From NCBI RefSeq assembly GCF_009193185.1, contig NZ_VUKF01000036.1, positions 1-49,589 of the forward strand: DNA of 49,589 bases, in the 5' to 3' direction. This document shows, piece after piece, positions 14,930-23,840 of the stretch. Source of the stretch: Georgenia thermotolerans. Its GTDB lineage: Bacteria > Actinomycetota > Actinomycetes > Actinomycetales > Actinomycetaceae. The notes beneath the pieces are model-generated. The model was given only the letters and a program-made list of their open reading frames with translations. It was not told the DNA's origin and ran no database searches. Position numbers and translations under genes: made by a program. The first letter of the stretch is position 1; each line of letters begins with the position of its first letter.

Positions 14930-17626
14930 TCAGTCGGGGACCTCGCGCACGACGCCCCCCGGCGCCTTGTCCGGCCGCCACCCGCGCCAGCGGGGGTGCC
15001 GCAGCCGCCCGTCCCCCGTCCACTCCGACAGCTCCACCTCCGCCACGCGCGAGGGCGTGACCCAGCGGGCGTCGCGGGCGTCGGCGCGCGGGACGTCGGG
15101 CGCGGGCGGGTCGGGCCGCTCGTCGCCGGCGAGCTCGCGCTGCCACTGCTGGGCCTCCTTGAGGGTGAAGCCGGTGCCCACGCGCCCGACGTAGCGCAGC
15201 GGCCCGCCCGGCCCGTCGGGCACGGCCAGCAGGAGCGAGCCGACGGCGCCGCCGCGCGAGCCCTGCCCGGGGCGCCAGCCGATCACCACGACCTCCTGGG
15301 CGAGCGTGTGCTTGATCTTCACCCACGCCCGCGAGCGCCGGCCCGGGGTGTAGCGCGAGTCGCGCCGCTTGGCCATGACGCCCTCCAGGCCCCAGGCGCG
15401 GCTGGCCGCCATCGCGGCGTCGACGTCGCCGTCGAAGACGTCGGGGATCTCCACGAGCCGGTGCCGTTCGGGTTCGACCACCTCGTGGAGCAGCGCGCGG
15501 CGCTCGTCGTAGGGCAGCCGCACGACCGACGCGCGGTCGACCTCGAGGACGTCGAAGAGCATGAGCCGCACGGGAGCGGCCGCGGCCAGCCGGGCGACCT
15601 GCCGGTCGTCGCCCAGCCCGAACCGCTTCTGCAGGACACCGAAGCTGGGGCGGCCGCGCGCGTCGAGCGCGACGATCTCGCCGTCCAGGACGGCGCTGTG
15701 CGCGCCGAGGGTGGCGGCGACGTCGCCGAGCTCGGGGTACTGGCGGGTGACGTCGTTGCCGTTGCGGCTGAACAGGCGCACGGTGCCGGCGTCGACCTCG
15801 ACGACGGCGCGCACGCCGTCCCACTTCATCTCCAGCGCCCACTCCTGCTCGTCCGAGAGGTCGTCGACGGTGCCCAGGGTGGCCAGCATGGGCGACGGCG
15901 GCGGGTCGCCGGGCCGGCGCGCGGGCGTGGCGGTCGCCGTCGTCACGGCGTCGCCGCGCGCCCCGGCGGTCGCCGTCGACTCGTCATCGCCCCGCGACCG
16001 GCGCGGGCTCGGTGCACGCGCCGGTGCCGGCTCGGCGGAGGTGCCGGCCGCGACGGCGGGCCGGGACGAGCCCTTGCGGCGCGTCCGGCGCTCGCCGGCC
16101 CGTGCGGGGTCCATGAGATGGATGAGCCACTGGTTCGGCTCCACGCCGCCGCGCCCGCCGGTGTGGATGAGCGCCACCTGGCAGGTGCGCCCGGGCCCCT
16201 GGGTCTCCAGGCCGCCGCCCTCCTGGCCGTGCAGGACGACGATGACCTCCCGGCCCTCGTGCCACTTGCGCAGCTCGAAGGTGCCCGAGTCCCAGATGGT
16301 CACCTCCCCGCCGCCGTACTCCCCCTTCGGGATGGTCCCGGCGAACGTGCCGTACTCCATCGGGTGGTCCTCGGTCTGCACGGCGAGGTTGTTCCGGCCC
16401 GCGTCCGTCGGCACGCCCTTGGGCAGGGCCCAGCTCACGAGCACGCCGCGGTGGGACAGGCGGAAGTCCCAGTGCAGGCGGCTGGCGTGGTGCTCCTGGA
16501 TGACGAAGGTCTGGGCGGCTTCGGAGTAGTCGTCGAGGACCTCCTCGGGCACCGGCTCGGGGGTCTTCGCGGGGTCGCGCATGGCGCGGTAGGTGGCCAG
16601 CCGGTCGAGCCGGCGCCGGGCGGCGACGGCGTTCGTGACGTCTCGCGCACTACTTGACGTCTCGCGGGGCGAGGGGGCGAGGGGCGGCGCGTCAGGGGCG
16701 CGCCGGCCGGGGTCGGCGTAGGGCTCCTCGTAGGCGCCCAGCAGCGCCGCCAGGGGGTCCCCGCGCCGGCGCACCAGCTCGAGGACCTCGGGGTACTCCA
16801 GGTGGCGCAGGTCCGGGTCCTCCAGCTCCTCCCAGGTCCGGGGCGTCGCGACGGTCGGGTGCGGGCGCCCGCGCAGGGAGTACGGCGCGATCGTGGTCTT
16901 GTTGCCGTTGTTCTGCGACCAGTCGACGAGCACCTTGCCCCGGCGCAGCTCCTTCTTCATGTCCGAGACCACGAGGTCCTTGTGGTCGGCCTCGATGGCC
17001 TTGGCCAGCTCGTGGGCGAAGGCGTTGACCTGGTCGGAGGTGTTCGACCCGTCCAGCGCCGCGTACAGGTGGATGCCCTTCGACCCCGAGGTCACCGGCA
17101 TCGGGTCCAGGCCCATGCCGCGGAGCAGCTCGCGGGCGATGCGGGCGACCTCGGCGCACTCGGCCAGCCCCGTGCCGGGGCCGGGGTCGAGGTCGAGGAC
17201 CAGCCGGTCGGGGTTGCGCGCCTCGCCGTCGCTGCGGAAGGTCCACTGCGGCACGTGCACCTCGAGGGCCGCCACCTGGCCGAGCCAGACCAGCGTGGCG
17301 ACGTCGTCGACCAGCGGGTAGCTCTTGGCGCCGGAAGAGTGCCCGACGTCGGCGCGCACCACCCACTCCGGCGCGCTCGGCTCGAGGTTCTTGATGAAGA
17401 AGACCTCCCCGGGCTGCCCGGCGGTGCCCACGCCGTTGGGCCAGCGCTTGCGGGTGGCCGGGCGACCGGCGCAGTGGGGCAGCATGACGGGGGCGATCTC
17501 GGTGAGGTAGGCGAGCACCTCGGCCTTGGTCGTGCCGGTCTCGGGGTAGAGCACCTTGCCCAGGTTCGTCAGCCGCAGGCGGCGGCCCTGGATCAGGACG
17601 GTCTCCGGCTTCTCGCTGGCGGGCAT
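14930..17626 (-). CDS. ligD: Non-homologous end-joining ATP-dependent DNA ligase LigD
   Basis: An 898-residue three-domain LigD that processes and seals double-strand breaks with Ku. The order is polymerase/primase (about 1-300, metal-binding DLD at 145-147), 3'-phosphoesterase (about 370-505, with QEHHASRLHWDFRL at 377-390), and ATP-dependent ligase (about 575-898). The adenylated lysine is K601 in EMKWDGVRA. This is the order found in Mycobacterium LigD. A low-complexity linker joins polymerase and phosphoesterase domains and contains two copies of a 19-bp DNA repeat (residues about 319-332). The ATG at 17626 begins MPASEKPETVLIQGRRL. The partner gene ku lies 21 kb away on the opposite strand. 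It is divergent from the peptide ABC operon. Confidence 0.97.
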   Translation of the reverse strand: MPASEKPETVLIQGRRLRLTNLGKVLYPETGTTKAEVLAYLTEIAPVMLPHCAGRPATRKRWPNGVGTAGQPGEVFFIKNLEPSAPEWVVRADVGHSSGAKSYPLVDDVATLVWLGQVAALEVHVPQWTFRSDGEARNPDRLVLDLDPGPGTGLAECAEVARIARELLRGMGLDPMPVTSGSKGIHLYAALDGSNTSDQVNAFAHELAKAIEADHKDLVVSDMKKELRRGKVLVDWSQNNGNKTTIAPYSLRGRPHPTVATPRTWEELEDPDLRHLEYPEVLELVRRRGDPLAALLGAYEEPYADPGRRAPDAPPLAPSPRETSSSARDVTNAVAARRRLDRLATYRAMRDPAKTPEPVPEEVLDDYSEAAQTFVIQEHHASRLHWDFRLSHRGVLVSWALPKGVPTDAGRNNLAVQTEDHPMEYGTFAGTIPKGEYGGGEVTIWDSGTFELRKWHEGREVIVVLHGQEGGGLETQGPGRTCQVALIHTGGRGGVEPNQWLIHLMDPARAGERRTRRKGSSRPAVAAGTSAEPAPARAPSPRRSRGDDESTATAGARGDAVTTATATPARRPGDPPPSPMLATLGTVDDLSDEQEWALEMKWDGVRAVVEVDAGTVRLFSRNGNDVTRQYPELGDVAATLGAHSAVLDGEIVALDARGRPSFGVLQKRFGLGDDRQVARLAAAAPVRLMLFDVLEVDRASVVRLPYDERRALLHEVVEPERHRLVEIPDVFDGDVDAAMAASRAWGLEGVMAKRRDSRYTPGRRSRAWVKIKHTLAQEVVVIGWRPGQGSRGGAVGSLLLAVPDGPGGPLRYVGRVGTGFTLKEAQQWQRELAGDERPDPPAPDVPRADARDARWVTPSRVAEVELSEWTGDGRLRHPRWRGWRPDKAPGGVVREVPD
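16636..16670 (+). repeat. Two 19-bp-family repeat units inside the ligD linker
   Basis: TGACGTCTCGCGCACTACT (16636-16654) is followed by a second unit beginning TGACGTCTCGCGGGG (16655 on). They have the same 19-bp period, and the last unit ends in the same CTCGCGGGG as the intergenic array at 7187-7199. They are translated in the antisense direction as part of the linker PRETSSSARDVTN of LigD. Confidence 0.75.
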
Positions 17627-17679
17627 GCCTCATCGTGGCGCGGGCGCGGGGCCGGCGCACCCGCGTCGGGCGGGTGCTC

Positions 17680-17812
17680 GCCCGTCACGCGGGGGCCCTC
17701 GCGCCCGCCACGCGGGGCCCTCGCGCCCGCCACGCGGGGCCGTCCGCGCCCGCCACGCGGGGCCGCCCGCGCCCGCCACGCGGGGCCGCCCGCGCCCGTC
17801 ACGCGGGGCCGC
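17680..17812 (+). repeat. Tandem array, 22-23 bp period, six copies
   Basis: Six copies of CGCCCGYCACGCGGGG start at 17680, 17702, 17724, 17747, 17770 and 17793, so the period is 22, 22, 23, 23 and 23 bp. The array fills much of the 366-bp divergent region between ligD and the peptide-binding protein gene. There are no unique spacers, so it is not a CRISPR. No gene was found in this region. Confidence 0.9.
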
Positions 17813-17855
17813 TCACCCTCCCGCCGCCGCTCGGTCACAACACGGTTGCAGATCA

Positions 17856-17908
17856 GACACCGGGATGCCGGGTGTCATTTCGTGAAACACCGGCGTGGTA
17901 GGAAGTAT
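17856..17908 (+). promoter_or_regulatory. Dyads and weak promoter before the peptide ABC operon
   Basis: A dyad GACACC (17856-17861) with GGTGTC (17871-17876) is followed by TTTCGTGAAA (17878-17887) and an AAGTAT -10-like hexamer (17903-17908). An ATG at 17915, in frame with the binding-protein gene, would be a leaderless start. This is one of the lowest-GC patches in the region, which supports a control role, but no known operator is matched. Confidence 0.35.
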
Positions 17909-17992
17909 CCCCACATGAGAGGCACGCCACGGTGGCGCGCCCCTGGCCCCCGCGTCGCCGACCGTGGCGCGGGCCTGACGAAGGAACTTCAC

Positions 17993-19633
17993 ATGGCACT
18001 TGCTGGACACCGGCGCCGTGCCCTGGGCGTGGTCGGCATCTCCGCCGCCCTCGCCCTGGTGCTCGCCTCCTGCGCCGAGACCGACGACACCACCGGCGGT
18101 GACGGCACCGGCGGCGGCTCCGGCGGCATCAAGGTCGGCACCACGGACGTCATCACCTCCCTCGACCCGGCCGGTTCGTACGACAACGGCTCCTTCGCCG
18201 TGCAGAACCAGGTCTACCCGTTCCTCCTCAACTCCCCCTACGGCAGCCCCGACGTCGAGCCCGACATCGCCGAGAGCGCCGAGTTCACCTCGCCCACCGA
18301 GTACACCGTCAAGCTCAAGGACGGGCTGAAGTGGGCCAACGGCAACGACCTGACGGCCTCGGACGTGAAGTTCAGCTTCGACCGTCAGCTCGCCATCGCC
18401 GACCCCAACGGCCCCTCCTCGCTGCTGTACAACCTCGACAGCACCGAGACGACGGACGACCTCACCGTCGTCTTCCACCTCAAGAGCGAGAACGACCAGA
18501 TCTTCCCGCAGATCCTCTCCTCGCCGGTGGGCCCGATCGTGGACGAGGAGACCTTCTCCGCCACCGAGCTGACGCCGTCGGCGGACATCGTCAAGGCCAA
18601 GGCGTTCGCCGGCCCGTACACGATCACCGACTACACCGAGAACGAGCTCATCCAGTACGCCGCCTACGACGGCTACCAGGGCCTGCTCGGCGCGCCCAAG
18701 ACGGCCTCGGTCACCGCCCAGTACTTCACCGACGAGACCTCCCTCAAGCTCGCGGTCCAGCAGGGCGACGTCGACGTCGCCACCCGCAGCCTGAGCCCGA
18801 CGGACCTGGCCGACCTGCGCAAGGACGAGAAGGTCAAGGTCTACGACGGCCCCGGCGGCGAGATCCGCTACATCGTCTTCAACTTCAACACCCAGCCCTT
18901 CGGCGCCACCACGCCGGAGGCCGACCCTGCCAAGGCGCTGGCCGTGCGCCAGGCCGTCGCGCACCTGCTCGACCGCGAGGCGCTGTCGAACGAGATCTAC
19001 AACGGCGCCTACACCCCGCTGTACTCCTACGTGCCCGAGGGGCTGACCGGCGCCGTCGAGCCGCTCAAGGAGCTCTACGGCGACGGCAACGGCGGCCCGG
19101 ACGCCGCCAAGGCCAAGGCGGCCCTGGAGGGTGCCGGCGTGGCCACGCCGGTCAAGCTGAGCCTGCAGTACAGCCCCGACCACTACGGCAACTCCTCGGA
19201 CGAGGAGTACGCCATGGTCGAGAAGCAGCTGGAGGCCGACGGCCTGTTCGACGTCACCCTGCAGTCGACGCTGTGGGACGTCTACAGCGCCGAGCGCACC
19301 GACGACCTGTACCCGGCCTACCAGCTCGGCTGGTTCCCGGACTACTCCGACGCCGACAACTACCTCTCGCCGTTCTTCCTCAAGGAGAACTTCCTGGCGA
19401 ACCACTACGACAACGCCGAGGTCAACGACCTGATCCTGCAGCAGGCCACCACCCCGGACGCCGACCAGCGCACCGAGCTGATCGGGCAGATCCAGGAGAA
19501 GGTCGCCCAGGACCTGTCCACGCTGCCCTTCCTCCAGGGCGCCCAGGTGGCCGTGGCCGCCCCGGACATCACCGGCGTCCAGGACACCCTCGACGCCTCG
19601 TTCAAGTTCCGCTACGCGGCCCTGGGCCGCTGA
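17993..19633 (+). CDS. Peptide ABC transporter substrate-binding lipoprotein (family 5)
   Basis: A 546-residue extracellular solute-binding protein of the DppA/OppA family, held on the outer face of the membrane and delivering peptides or similar solutes to the permeases encoded next. The signal sequence ends in LASC (Cys27), followed by a Gly/Thr-rich linker (about 31-45). ITSLDPAGSYDNGSFAVQNQ (about 53-72), EYTVKLKDGLKWANG and the C-terminal QEKVAQDLSTLPFLQG match the family. The ATG at 17993 has AAGGA upstream; an in-frame ATG at 17915 would add 26 residues without improving the signal peptide. Strong hairpins separate it from the permease genes. Confidence 0.93.
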   Translation: MALAGHRRRALGVVGISAALALVLASCAETDDTTGGDGTGGGSGGIKVGTTDVITSLDPAGSYDNGSFAVQNQVYPFLLNSPYGSPDVEPDIAESAEFTSPTEYTVKLKDGLKWANGNDLTASDVKFSFDRQLAIADPNGPSSLLYNLDSTETTDDLTVVFHLKSENDQIFPQILSSPVGPIVDEETFSATELTPSADIVKAKAFAGPYTITDYTENELIQYAAYDGYQGLLGAPKTASVTAQYFTDETSLKLAVQQGDVDVATRSLSPTDLADLRKDEKVKVYDGPGGEIRYIVFNFNTQPFGATTPEADPAKALAVRQAVAHLLDREALSNEIYNGAYTPLYSYVPEGLTGAVEPLKELYGDGNGGPDAAKAKAALEGAGVATPVKLSLQYSPDHYGNSSDEEYAMVEKQLEADGLFDVTLQSTLWDVYSAERTDDLYPAYQLGWFPDYSDADNYLSPFFLKENFLANHYDNAEVNDLILQQATTPDADQRTELIGQIQEKVAQDLSTLPFLQGAQVAVAAPDITGVQDTLDASFKFRYAALGR

Positions 19634-19638
19634 CCGAC

Positions 19639-19730
19639 GGCGCGGCGCCCGCGGGCGCCGCGCCGGGCCGGCCCTCGCGGCCGGCCTGCACAGACCGTGG
19701 GTGGTCACGGCCCCGGCCGTGACCACCCAC
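19639..19730 (+). terminator. Hairpin cluster between binding-protein and permease genes
   Basis: A 12-bp perfect stem (19639-19650 with 19653-19664) is followed by a GGCCGGC/GCCGGCC stem and then a 16-bp perfect stem, GTGGGTGGTCACGGCC (19697-19712) with 19715-19730, a 34-nt palindrome with a two-base loop. They probably stop RNA decay or part of transcription, giving more binding protein than permease; no U-tract is present. Confidence 0.7.
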
Positions 19731-19806
19731 CGGCGCGCGGGGGCGGTGCCGGGAACGGCACGGCACCGCCCCGCCGCCTCCGACCTATCGAGAGGACACC
19801 CACGCG

Positions 19807-20886
19807 GTGACGATCGTCGACGAGCGGACCGTGGGCACCACGGCGACCGCCAAGACCGGAGGGGGCTCGGGGCTGGGCCGGTACATCCTGGTCCGCTTCC
19901 TGCTCATCATCCCCACGGTGCTCATCCTGGTGACCCTGGTCTTCTTCCTCATGCGCGTGGTCGGGGACCCGATCACCGCCTCCGTGGGCGGGCGCCTGAC
20001 CCAGGAGCAGCTCGCCGAGCGGCTGCACGCGGCCGGGTACGACCGGCCGATCCTCGTGCAGTACCTCGAGTACCTCGGCCAGGTGTTCACCGGCGACTTC
20101 GGCCGCACCATCACCGACAACCGGGCCATCGGGGAGATCCTCGTCACCTACGGCACCGCGACCCTGGAGCTGGTCCTGTACTCGCTGGTGGTCGCCCTCG
20201 TGGTCGGCATCCCGTTCGGCATGCTCGCCGCGTACCTGCGCGACCGCTTCCCCGACGCCTTCCTGCGCGTCTTCGCGATCCTGTGCTACGCCACGCCGGT
20301 CTTCTTCGCCGGGCTGATCCTCAAGCTCGTCTTCTCCGTGTGGCTGGGCTGGTTCCCCCTGGGCGGGCGGGCCAGCACCGACGTCCAGCTCATCCTCGGG
20401 CGCATCTCCGGCTCGACCGGCATCAACACCATCGACGCCCTGCGCACCGGCCGGTGGGACCTCATCAGCGACGTCCTGGCGCACGCGGTGCTGCCCGCGG
20501 TGGCGCTCGGCCTGCTCACGGCCGGGGTGTTCCTGCGCCTGGTGCGCACCAACGTCATCGGCACCCTCGGCATGGACTACGTCGACGCCGCCCGCTCACG
20601 GGGCGTGCGCGAGACCCGCCTGGTGCGCCGGCACGCCTACAAGCCGGCGCTCATCCCGATCATCACCGTCATGGGCATGCAGATCGCGCTCATGATGGGC
20701 GGGGCGATCCTGACCGAGACCACGTTCGAGTGGCGCGGGCTCGGCTTCCAGCTCGCCCAGTACCTCGGCGCCCGGGACTACGTCGCGGTCCAGGGCATCG
20801 TCGCCCTCATCGCCGTGATCGTCGCCGTCACCAACTTCATCGTGGACGTCATCGCCGCGCTGATCGACCCGAGGGTGAGGTACTGA
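19807..20886 (+). CDS. Peptide ABC transporter permease, DppB type
   Basis: A 359-residue inner-membrane permease. Helix 1 is near residues 24-47 (YILVRFLLIIPTVLILVTLV), then the typical periplasmic domain with LHAAGYDRPILVQYLEYLGQVFTGDFG (about 74-100), then five further helices. The coupling-loop signature is MDYVDAARSRGVRETRLVRRHAYKPAL (about 257-283), which docks onto the ATPase. The start is GTG at 19807 with GAGAGGA upstream. Its stop overlaps the next permease start by one base (TGATG). A Thr/Gly-rich N-terminal tail of about 20 residues precedes helix 1. Confidence 0.94.
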   Translation: MTIVDERTVGTTATAKTGGGSGLGRYILVRFLLIIPTVLILVTLVFFLMRVVGDPITASVGGRLTQEQLAERLHAAGYDRPILVQYLEYLGQVFTGDFGRTITDNRAIGEILVTYGTATLELVLYSLVVALVVGIPFGMLAAYLRDRFPDAFLRVFAILCYATPVFFAGLILKLVFSVWLGWFPLGGRASTDVQLILGRISGSTGINTIDALRTGRWDLISDVLAHAVLPAVALGLLTAGVFLRLVRTNVIGTLGMDYVDAARSRGVRETRLVRRHAYKPALIPIITVMGMQIALMMGGAILTETTFEWRGLGFQLAQYLGARDYVAVQGIVALIAVIVAVTNFIVDVIAALIDPRVRY

Positions 20887-22025
20887 TGAGCCAGCTCCGC
20901 TCCGAGGCCGCCGAGCGGCCCGCGGTCGACCACCCGGCCGCCGCCGACGTCGTCCTGCCCGGCGCCTCCGGCGAGGCCCGCTGGAAGAAGCTGCCGGTGA
21001 TCTGGCACCTGCGCCGCAGCGTCGGCCTGCAGCGCGGCATGCTCGTCGCCGGGCTGGTGCTGTGCGTCGGGTTCGTCCTGCTCGCCGTGCTCGCCCCGCT
21101 CGTCACCCCGTACTCCTACAACCAGCTCAGCGGCCCGGACGGGAACTTCGCCCGTCAGGCCGCGCCGTCGGGCGAGCACGTCTGGGGCACCACCGTCGGC
21201 GGCTACGACGTCTTCTCCCGGGTGGTGTGGGGCTCGCAGACGGCGCTGCTGACCGTGGTCCTCGCCGTCGCCGCCTCGATCTTCCTCGGCGTGGCGCTGG
21301 GCCTGCTCTCCGGCTACCTCGGCGGCTGGGTGGACCGGGTCCTGGTCACCGTCGCCGACGCGATCTACGCCATGCCCTCCCTGCTGCTGGCGATCGTCAT
21401 CTCGATCATCATCAGCGGCGGGCAGTCCGGCTTCCTCAGCGGCATCACGGCCGCGGCGCTGTCGATCACCGTGGTGTTCGTGCCGCAGTACTTCCGGGTG
21501 GTGCGCGCCGAGACCGTCCGCCTCAAGGCCGAGCCGTTCGTGGAGTCCGCCCGGGTCATCGGCACCTCGACCCCGCGCATCCTCGGCCGTCACGTGCTGC
21601 GCAACGCCACCCGGTCCCTGCCGCTCATCGTCACGCTCAACGCCTCCGAGGCGATCCTCACCCTGGCGGGCCTGGGCTTCCTCGGCTTCGGCATCAACCC
21701 GACGGCGGCGGCCGAGTGGGGCTACGACCTCAACCGCGCGCTGGCCGACGTCGCCAGCGGCATCTGGTGGACGGGCATCTTCCCCGGCGCCGCCATCGTG
21801 CTCCTCGTCCTCGGGGTGACGCTGGTGGGCGAGAGCCTCAACGACCTGTCCGACCCGCGCCTGCGGATCCGCCGGCGCGCCCCGCGCCGTGTCGCCGGCG
21901 CCCCGGCGCCCACGCCGGCCTCGCCGGACACCGCCGCGGACGCCGTCCCCGCCTCGCCCGCCGCAGCACCCACCGCGAACCCGGGCGGCACCGCCCCCAC
22001 CGCGCAGAACGGAGACCAGGCGTGA
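20886..22025 (+). CDS. Peptide ABC transporter permease, DppC type
   Basis: A 379-residue second permease of the peptide importer. The DppC-type N-terminal domain (about residues 40-110) has GTTVGGYDVFSRVVWGSQTALL, and the coupling loop is AEPFVESARVIGTSTPRILGRHVL (about 217-240). The C-terminal 50 residues after the last helix are a Pro/Ala/Thr-rich low-complexity tail. The ATG at 20886 overlaps the previous stop, and the end overlaps the ATPase start by four bases (GTGA), so all three genes are translationally coupled. Confidence 0.94.
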   Translation: MSQLRSEAAERPAVDHPAAADVVLPGASGEARWKKLPVIWHLRRSVGLQRGMLVAGLVLCVGFVLLAVLAPLVTPYSYNQLSGPDGNFARQAAPSGEHVWGTTVGGYDVFSRVVWGSQTALLTVVLAVAASIFLGVALGLLSGYLGGWVDRVLVTVADAIYAMPSLLLAIVISIIISGGQSGFLSGITAAALSITVVFVPQYFRVVRAETVRLKAEPFVESARVIGTSTPRILGRHVLRNATRSLPLIVTLNASEAILTLAGLGFLGFGINPTAAAEWGYDLNRALADVASGIWWTGIFPGAAIVLLVLGVTLVGESLNDLSDPRLRIRRRAPRRVAGAPAPTPASPDTAADAVPASPAAAPTANPGGTAPTAQNGDQA

Positions 22026-23722
22026 GCGCCGTCGTCGACATCACCAACCTCGAGGTCACCTTCGCCACCGACGCCGCCCCGGTGCCCGCCGTGCGCGGGG
22101 TGTCGCTGAGCGTCGAGCCGGGCGAGGTGCTGGCCATCGTCGGGGAGTCCGGCTCGGGCAAGACGGTGACCGCCAAGACCATCCTCAAGCTGCTGCCGGA
22201 CAGCGCGACCGTCTCCGGCGCCGTCGTGCTCGCCGGGCAGGACGTCGTCAGCCTCACCGGCGACGCGCTGCGCGGCGTGCGCGGCCGCGACGTGGCGATG
22301 GTGTTCCAGGAACCGTCGACGGCGCTCAACCCCGTCTTCACGGTGGGTTGGCAGATCGCCGAGGGGCTGCGGGCGCACGGGGAGTTCTCCAGGAAGGAGG
22401 CCCGCGCCAAGGCGATCGAGATCCTCGGCAAGGTCGGCATCCCCGACCCCGAGCGCCGCGTGGACCACTACCCCCACCAGTTCTCCGGCGGGCAGAAGCA
22501 GCGCCTGGTCATCGCCATGGCGCTCGTGCTGGGGCCGAAGGTCATCGTCGCCGACGAGCCCACCACCGCCCTCGACGTCACGGTCCAGGCCGAGATCCTC
22601 GACCTGCTGCGCCGGGTGCGCACCGAGTTCGGCACCGCCATCGTGCTCATCACCCACAACATGGGCGTCGTGGCCGACCTCGCCGACCGCGTGGCGGTGA
22701 TGTACCAGGGCGAGCTGGTCGAGGTCGCCGGCGTGCGCGAGCTGTTCGCCGCCCCGCGCCACGAGTACACCCGCAGCCTGCTCGCGGCCGTCCCCCGGCT
22801 CGGTGCGGGTGACGACACCGGCGCCCGCGACCGGACGGACGCTCCGGCCGCCGCGCCGCGGCACCGTCAGGACGACGGCGCCGCGGCGGGGAGCGCCGGA
22901 CCGGTCGTCGAGGCGCGCGACCTCGAGATCGTCTACCCCGGCCGCCTCGGGCAGAGCGGCTTCCGGGCCGTGGACCGGGTGAGCCTGACGATCGCGCCGG
23001 GCGAGGTGCTCGGCCTGGTCGGCGAGTCCGGCTCCGGCAAGACCACGATCGGGCGGGCCATCGCCGGGCTCACCCGGGCCACCGGCGGGTCGCTGCGGGT
23101 GCTCGACCACGAGATGGTCGGCTTCCGCGAGCGCCGGTTCCGGCCGCTGCGCGCGCGCATCGGCTTCGTCTTCCAGGACCCGGCCACGAGCTTCAACCCG
23201 CTGCTCACGCTCGAGGAGGCGATCGCCGAGCCGCTGGTCGTGCACGGCCGGGCCCGCGACGTCGCCGCCGCCCGGCCGCGGGTGCGCGAGCTGCTCGACG
23301 CGGTGCACCTGCCGGTCGCCTACGCCGGGCGCTACCCGCACGAGCTCTCCGGCGGGCAGCGCCAGCGCGCCAGCCTGGCGCGGGCGCTCGCCCTCGACCC
23401 CGAGCTGCTCATCGCCGACGAGCCCACCTCCGCCCTCGACGTCTCCGTCCAGGCCCGGGTGCTCGAGGTCTTCACCGAGCTCCAGGAGCGGCTGGGCTTC
23501 GCCACGCTGTTCATCAGCCACGACCTCGCCGTCGTTGGCATGCTCGCGGACCGGATCGCCGTGCTGTACCGGGGGAAGCTGGTCGAGGAGGGCACGGGCA
23601 CGCAGGTGCTCGGCGCCCCGCAGCACCCCTACACCCAACGGCTTCTGGCGTCGGTGCCGGTGCCCGACCCGGTCGAGCAGGAGCGGCGCCGCGAGGCGCT
23701 GGCGGCGCTGGGCGAGCGGTAA
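22022..23722 (+). CDS. Fused double ATPase of the peptide ABC transporter (DppD-DppF)
   Basis: A 566-residue protein with two complete ABC nucleotide-binding domains in one chain, replacing the separate DppD and DppF. Domain 1 has Walker A GESGSGKT (41-48) and signature FSGGQKQR (154-161); domain 2 has Walker A GESGSGKT (334-341) and signature LSGGQRQR (442-449). Each has a Walker B ADEPT. A linker rich in Ala, Asp and Arg (about 262-293) joins them. The start is GTG at 22022 inside the GTGA overlap. After the stop an imperfect copy of the last 11 codons follows (23725-23760). Fused forms are common in actinobacteria. Confidence 0.95.
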   Translation: MSAVVDITNLEVTFATDAAPVPAVRGVSLSVEPGEVLAIVGESGSGKTVTAKTILKLLPDSATVSGAVVLAGQDVVSLTGDALRGVRGRDVAMVFQEPSTALNPVFTVGWQIAEGLRAHGEFSRKEARAKAIEILGKVGIPDPERRVDHYPHQFSGGQKQRLVIAMALVLGPKVIVADEPTTALDVTVQAEILDLLRRVRTEFGTAIVLITHNMGVVADLADRVAVMYQGELVEVAGVRELFAAPRHEYTRSLLAAVPRLGAGDDTGARDRTDAPAAAPRHRQDDGAAAGSAGPVVEARDLEIVYPGRLGQSGFRAVDRVSLTIAPGEVLGLVGESGSGKTTIGRAIAGLTRATGGSLRVLDHEMVGFRERRFRPLRARIGFVFQDPATSFNPLLTLEEAIAEPLVVHGRARDVAAARPRVRELLDAVHLPVAYAGRYPHELSGGQRQRASLARALALDPELLIADEPTSALDVSVQARVLEVFTELQERLGFATLFISHDLAVVGMLADRIAVLYRGKLVEEGTGTQVLGAPQHPYTQRLLASVPVPDPVEQERRREALAALGER

Positions 23723-23724
23723 CC

Positions 23725-23760
23725 GACGAGGCGCGGGAGGCGCTCGGTGAGCGGTGACCC
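23725..23760 (+). repeat. Imperfect duplicate of the ATPase gene's 3' end
   Basis: The last 30 or so bases of the ATPase gene with its stop (23691-23724) are repeated right after it with three bases missing. In a shifted frame the copy reads DEAREALGER and stop, against REALAALGER and stop in the gene. It looks like a local tandem duplication that has no function of its own. Confidence 0.6.
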
Positions 23761-23840
23761 GCGCCGCCCGCCACCTGCCCGACGCCGCCTCGGTCGTCAA
23801 CTCGCGACGGGGCGGAGCGTGCGGGGGCTACCGTCCCGTC

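Noticed and set aside
17680-17812. Possible CRISPR array
   Set aside because: Repeats are directly adjacent with 22-23 bp period and no unique spacers, and no cas genes are near.
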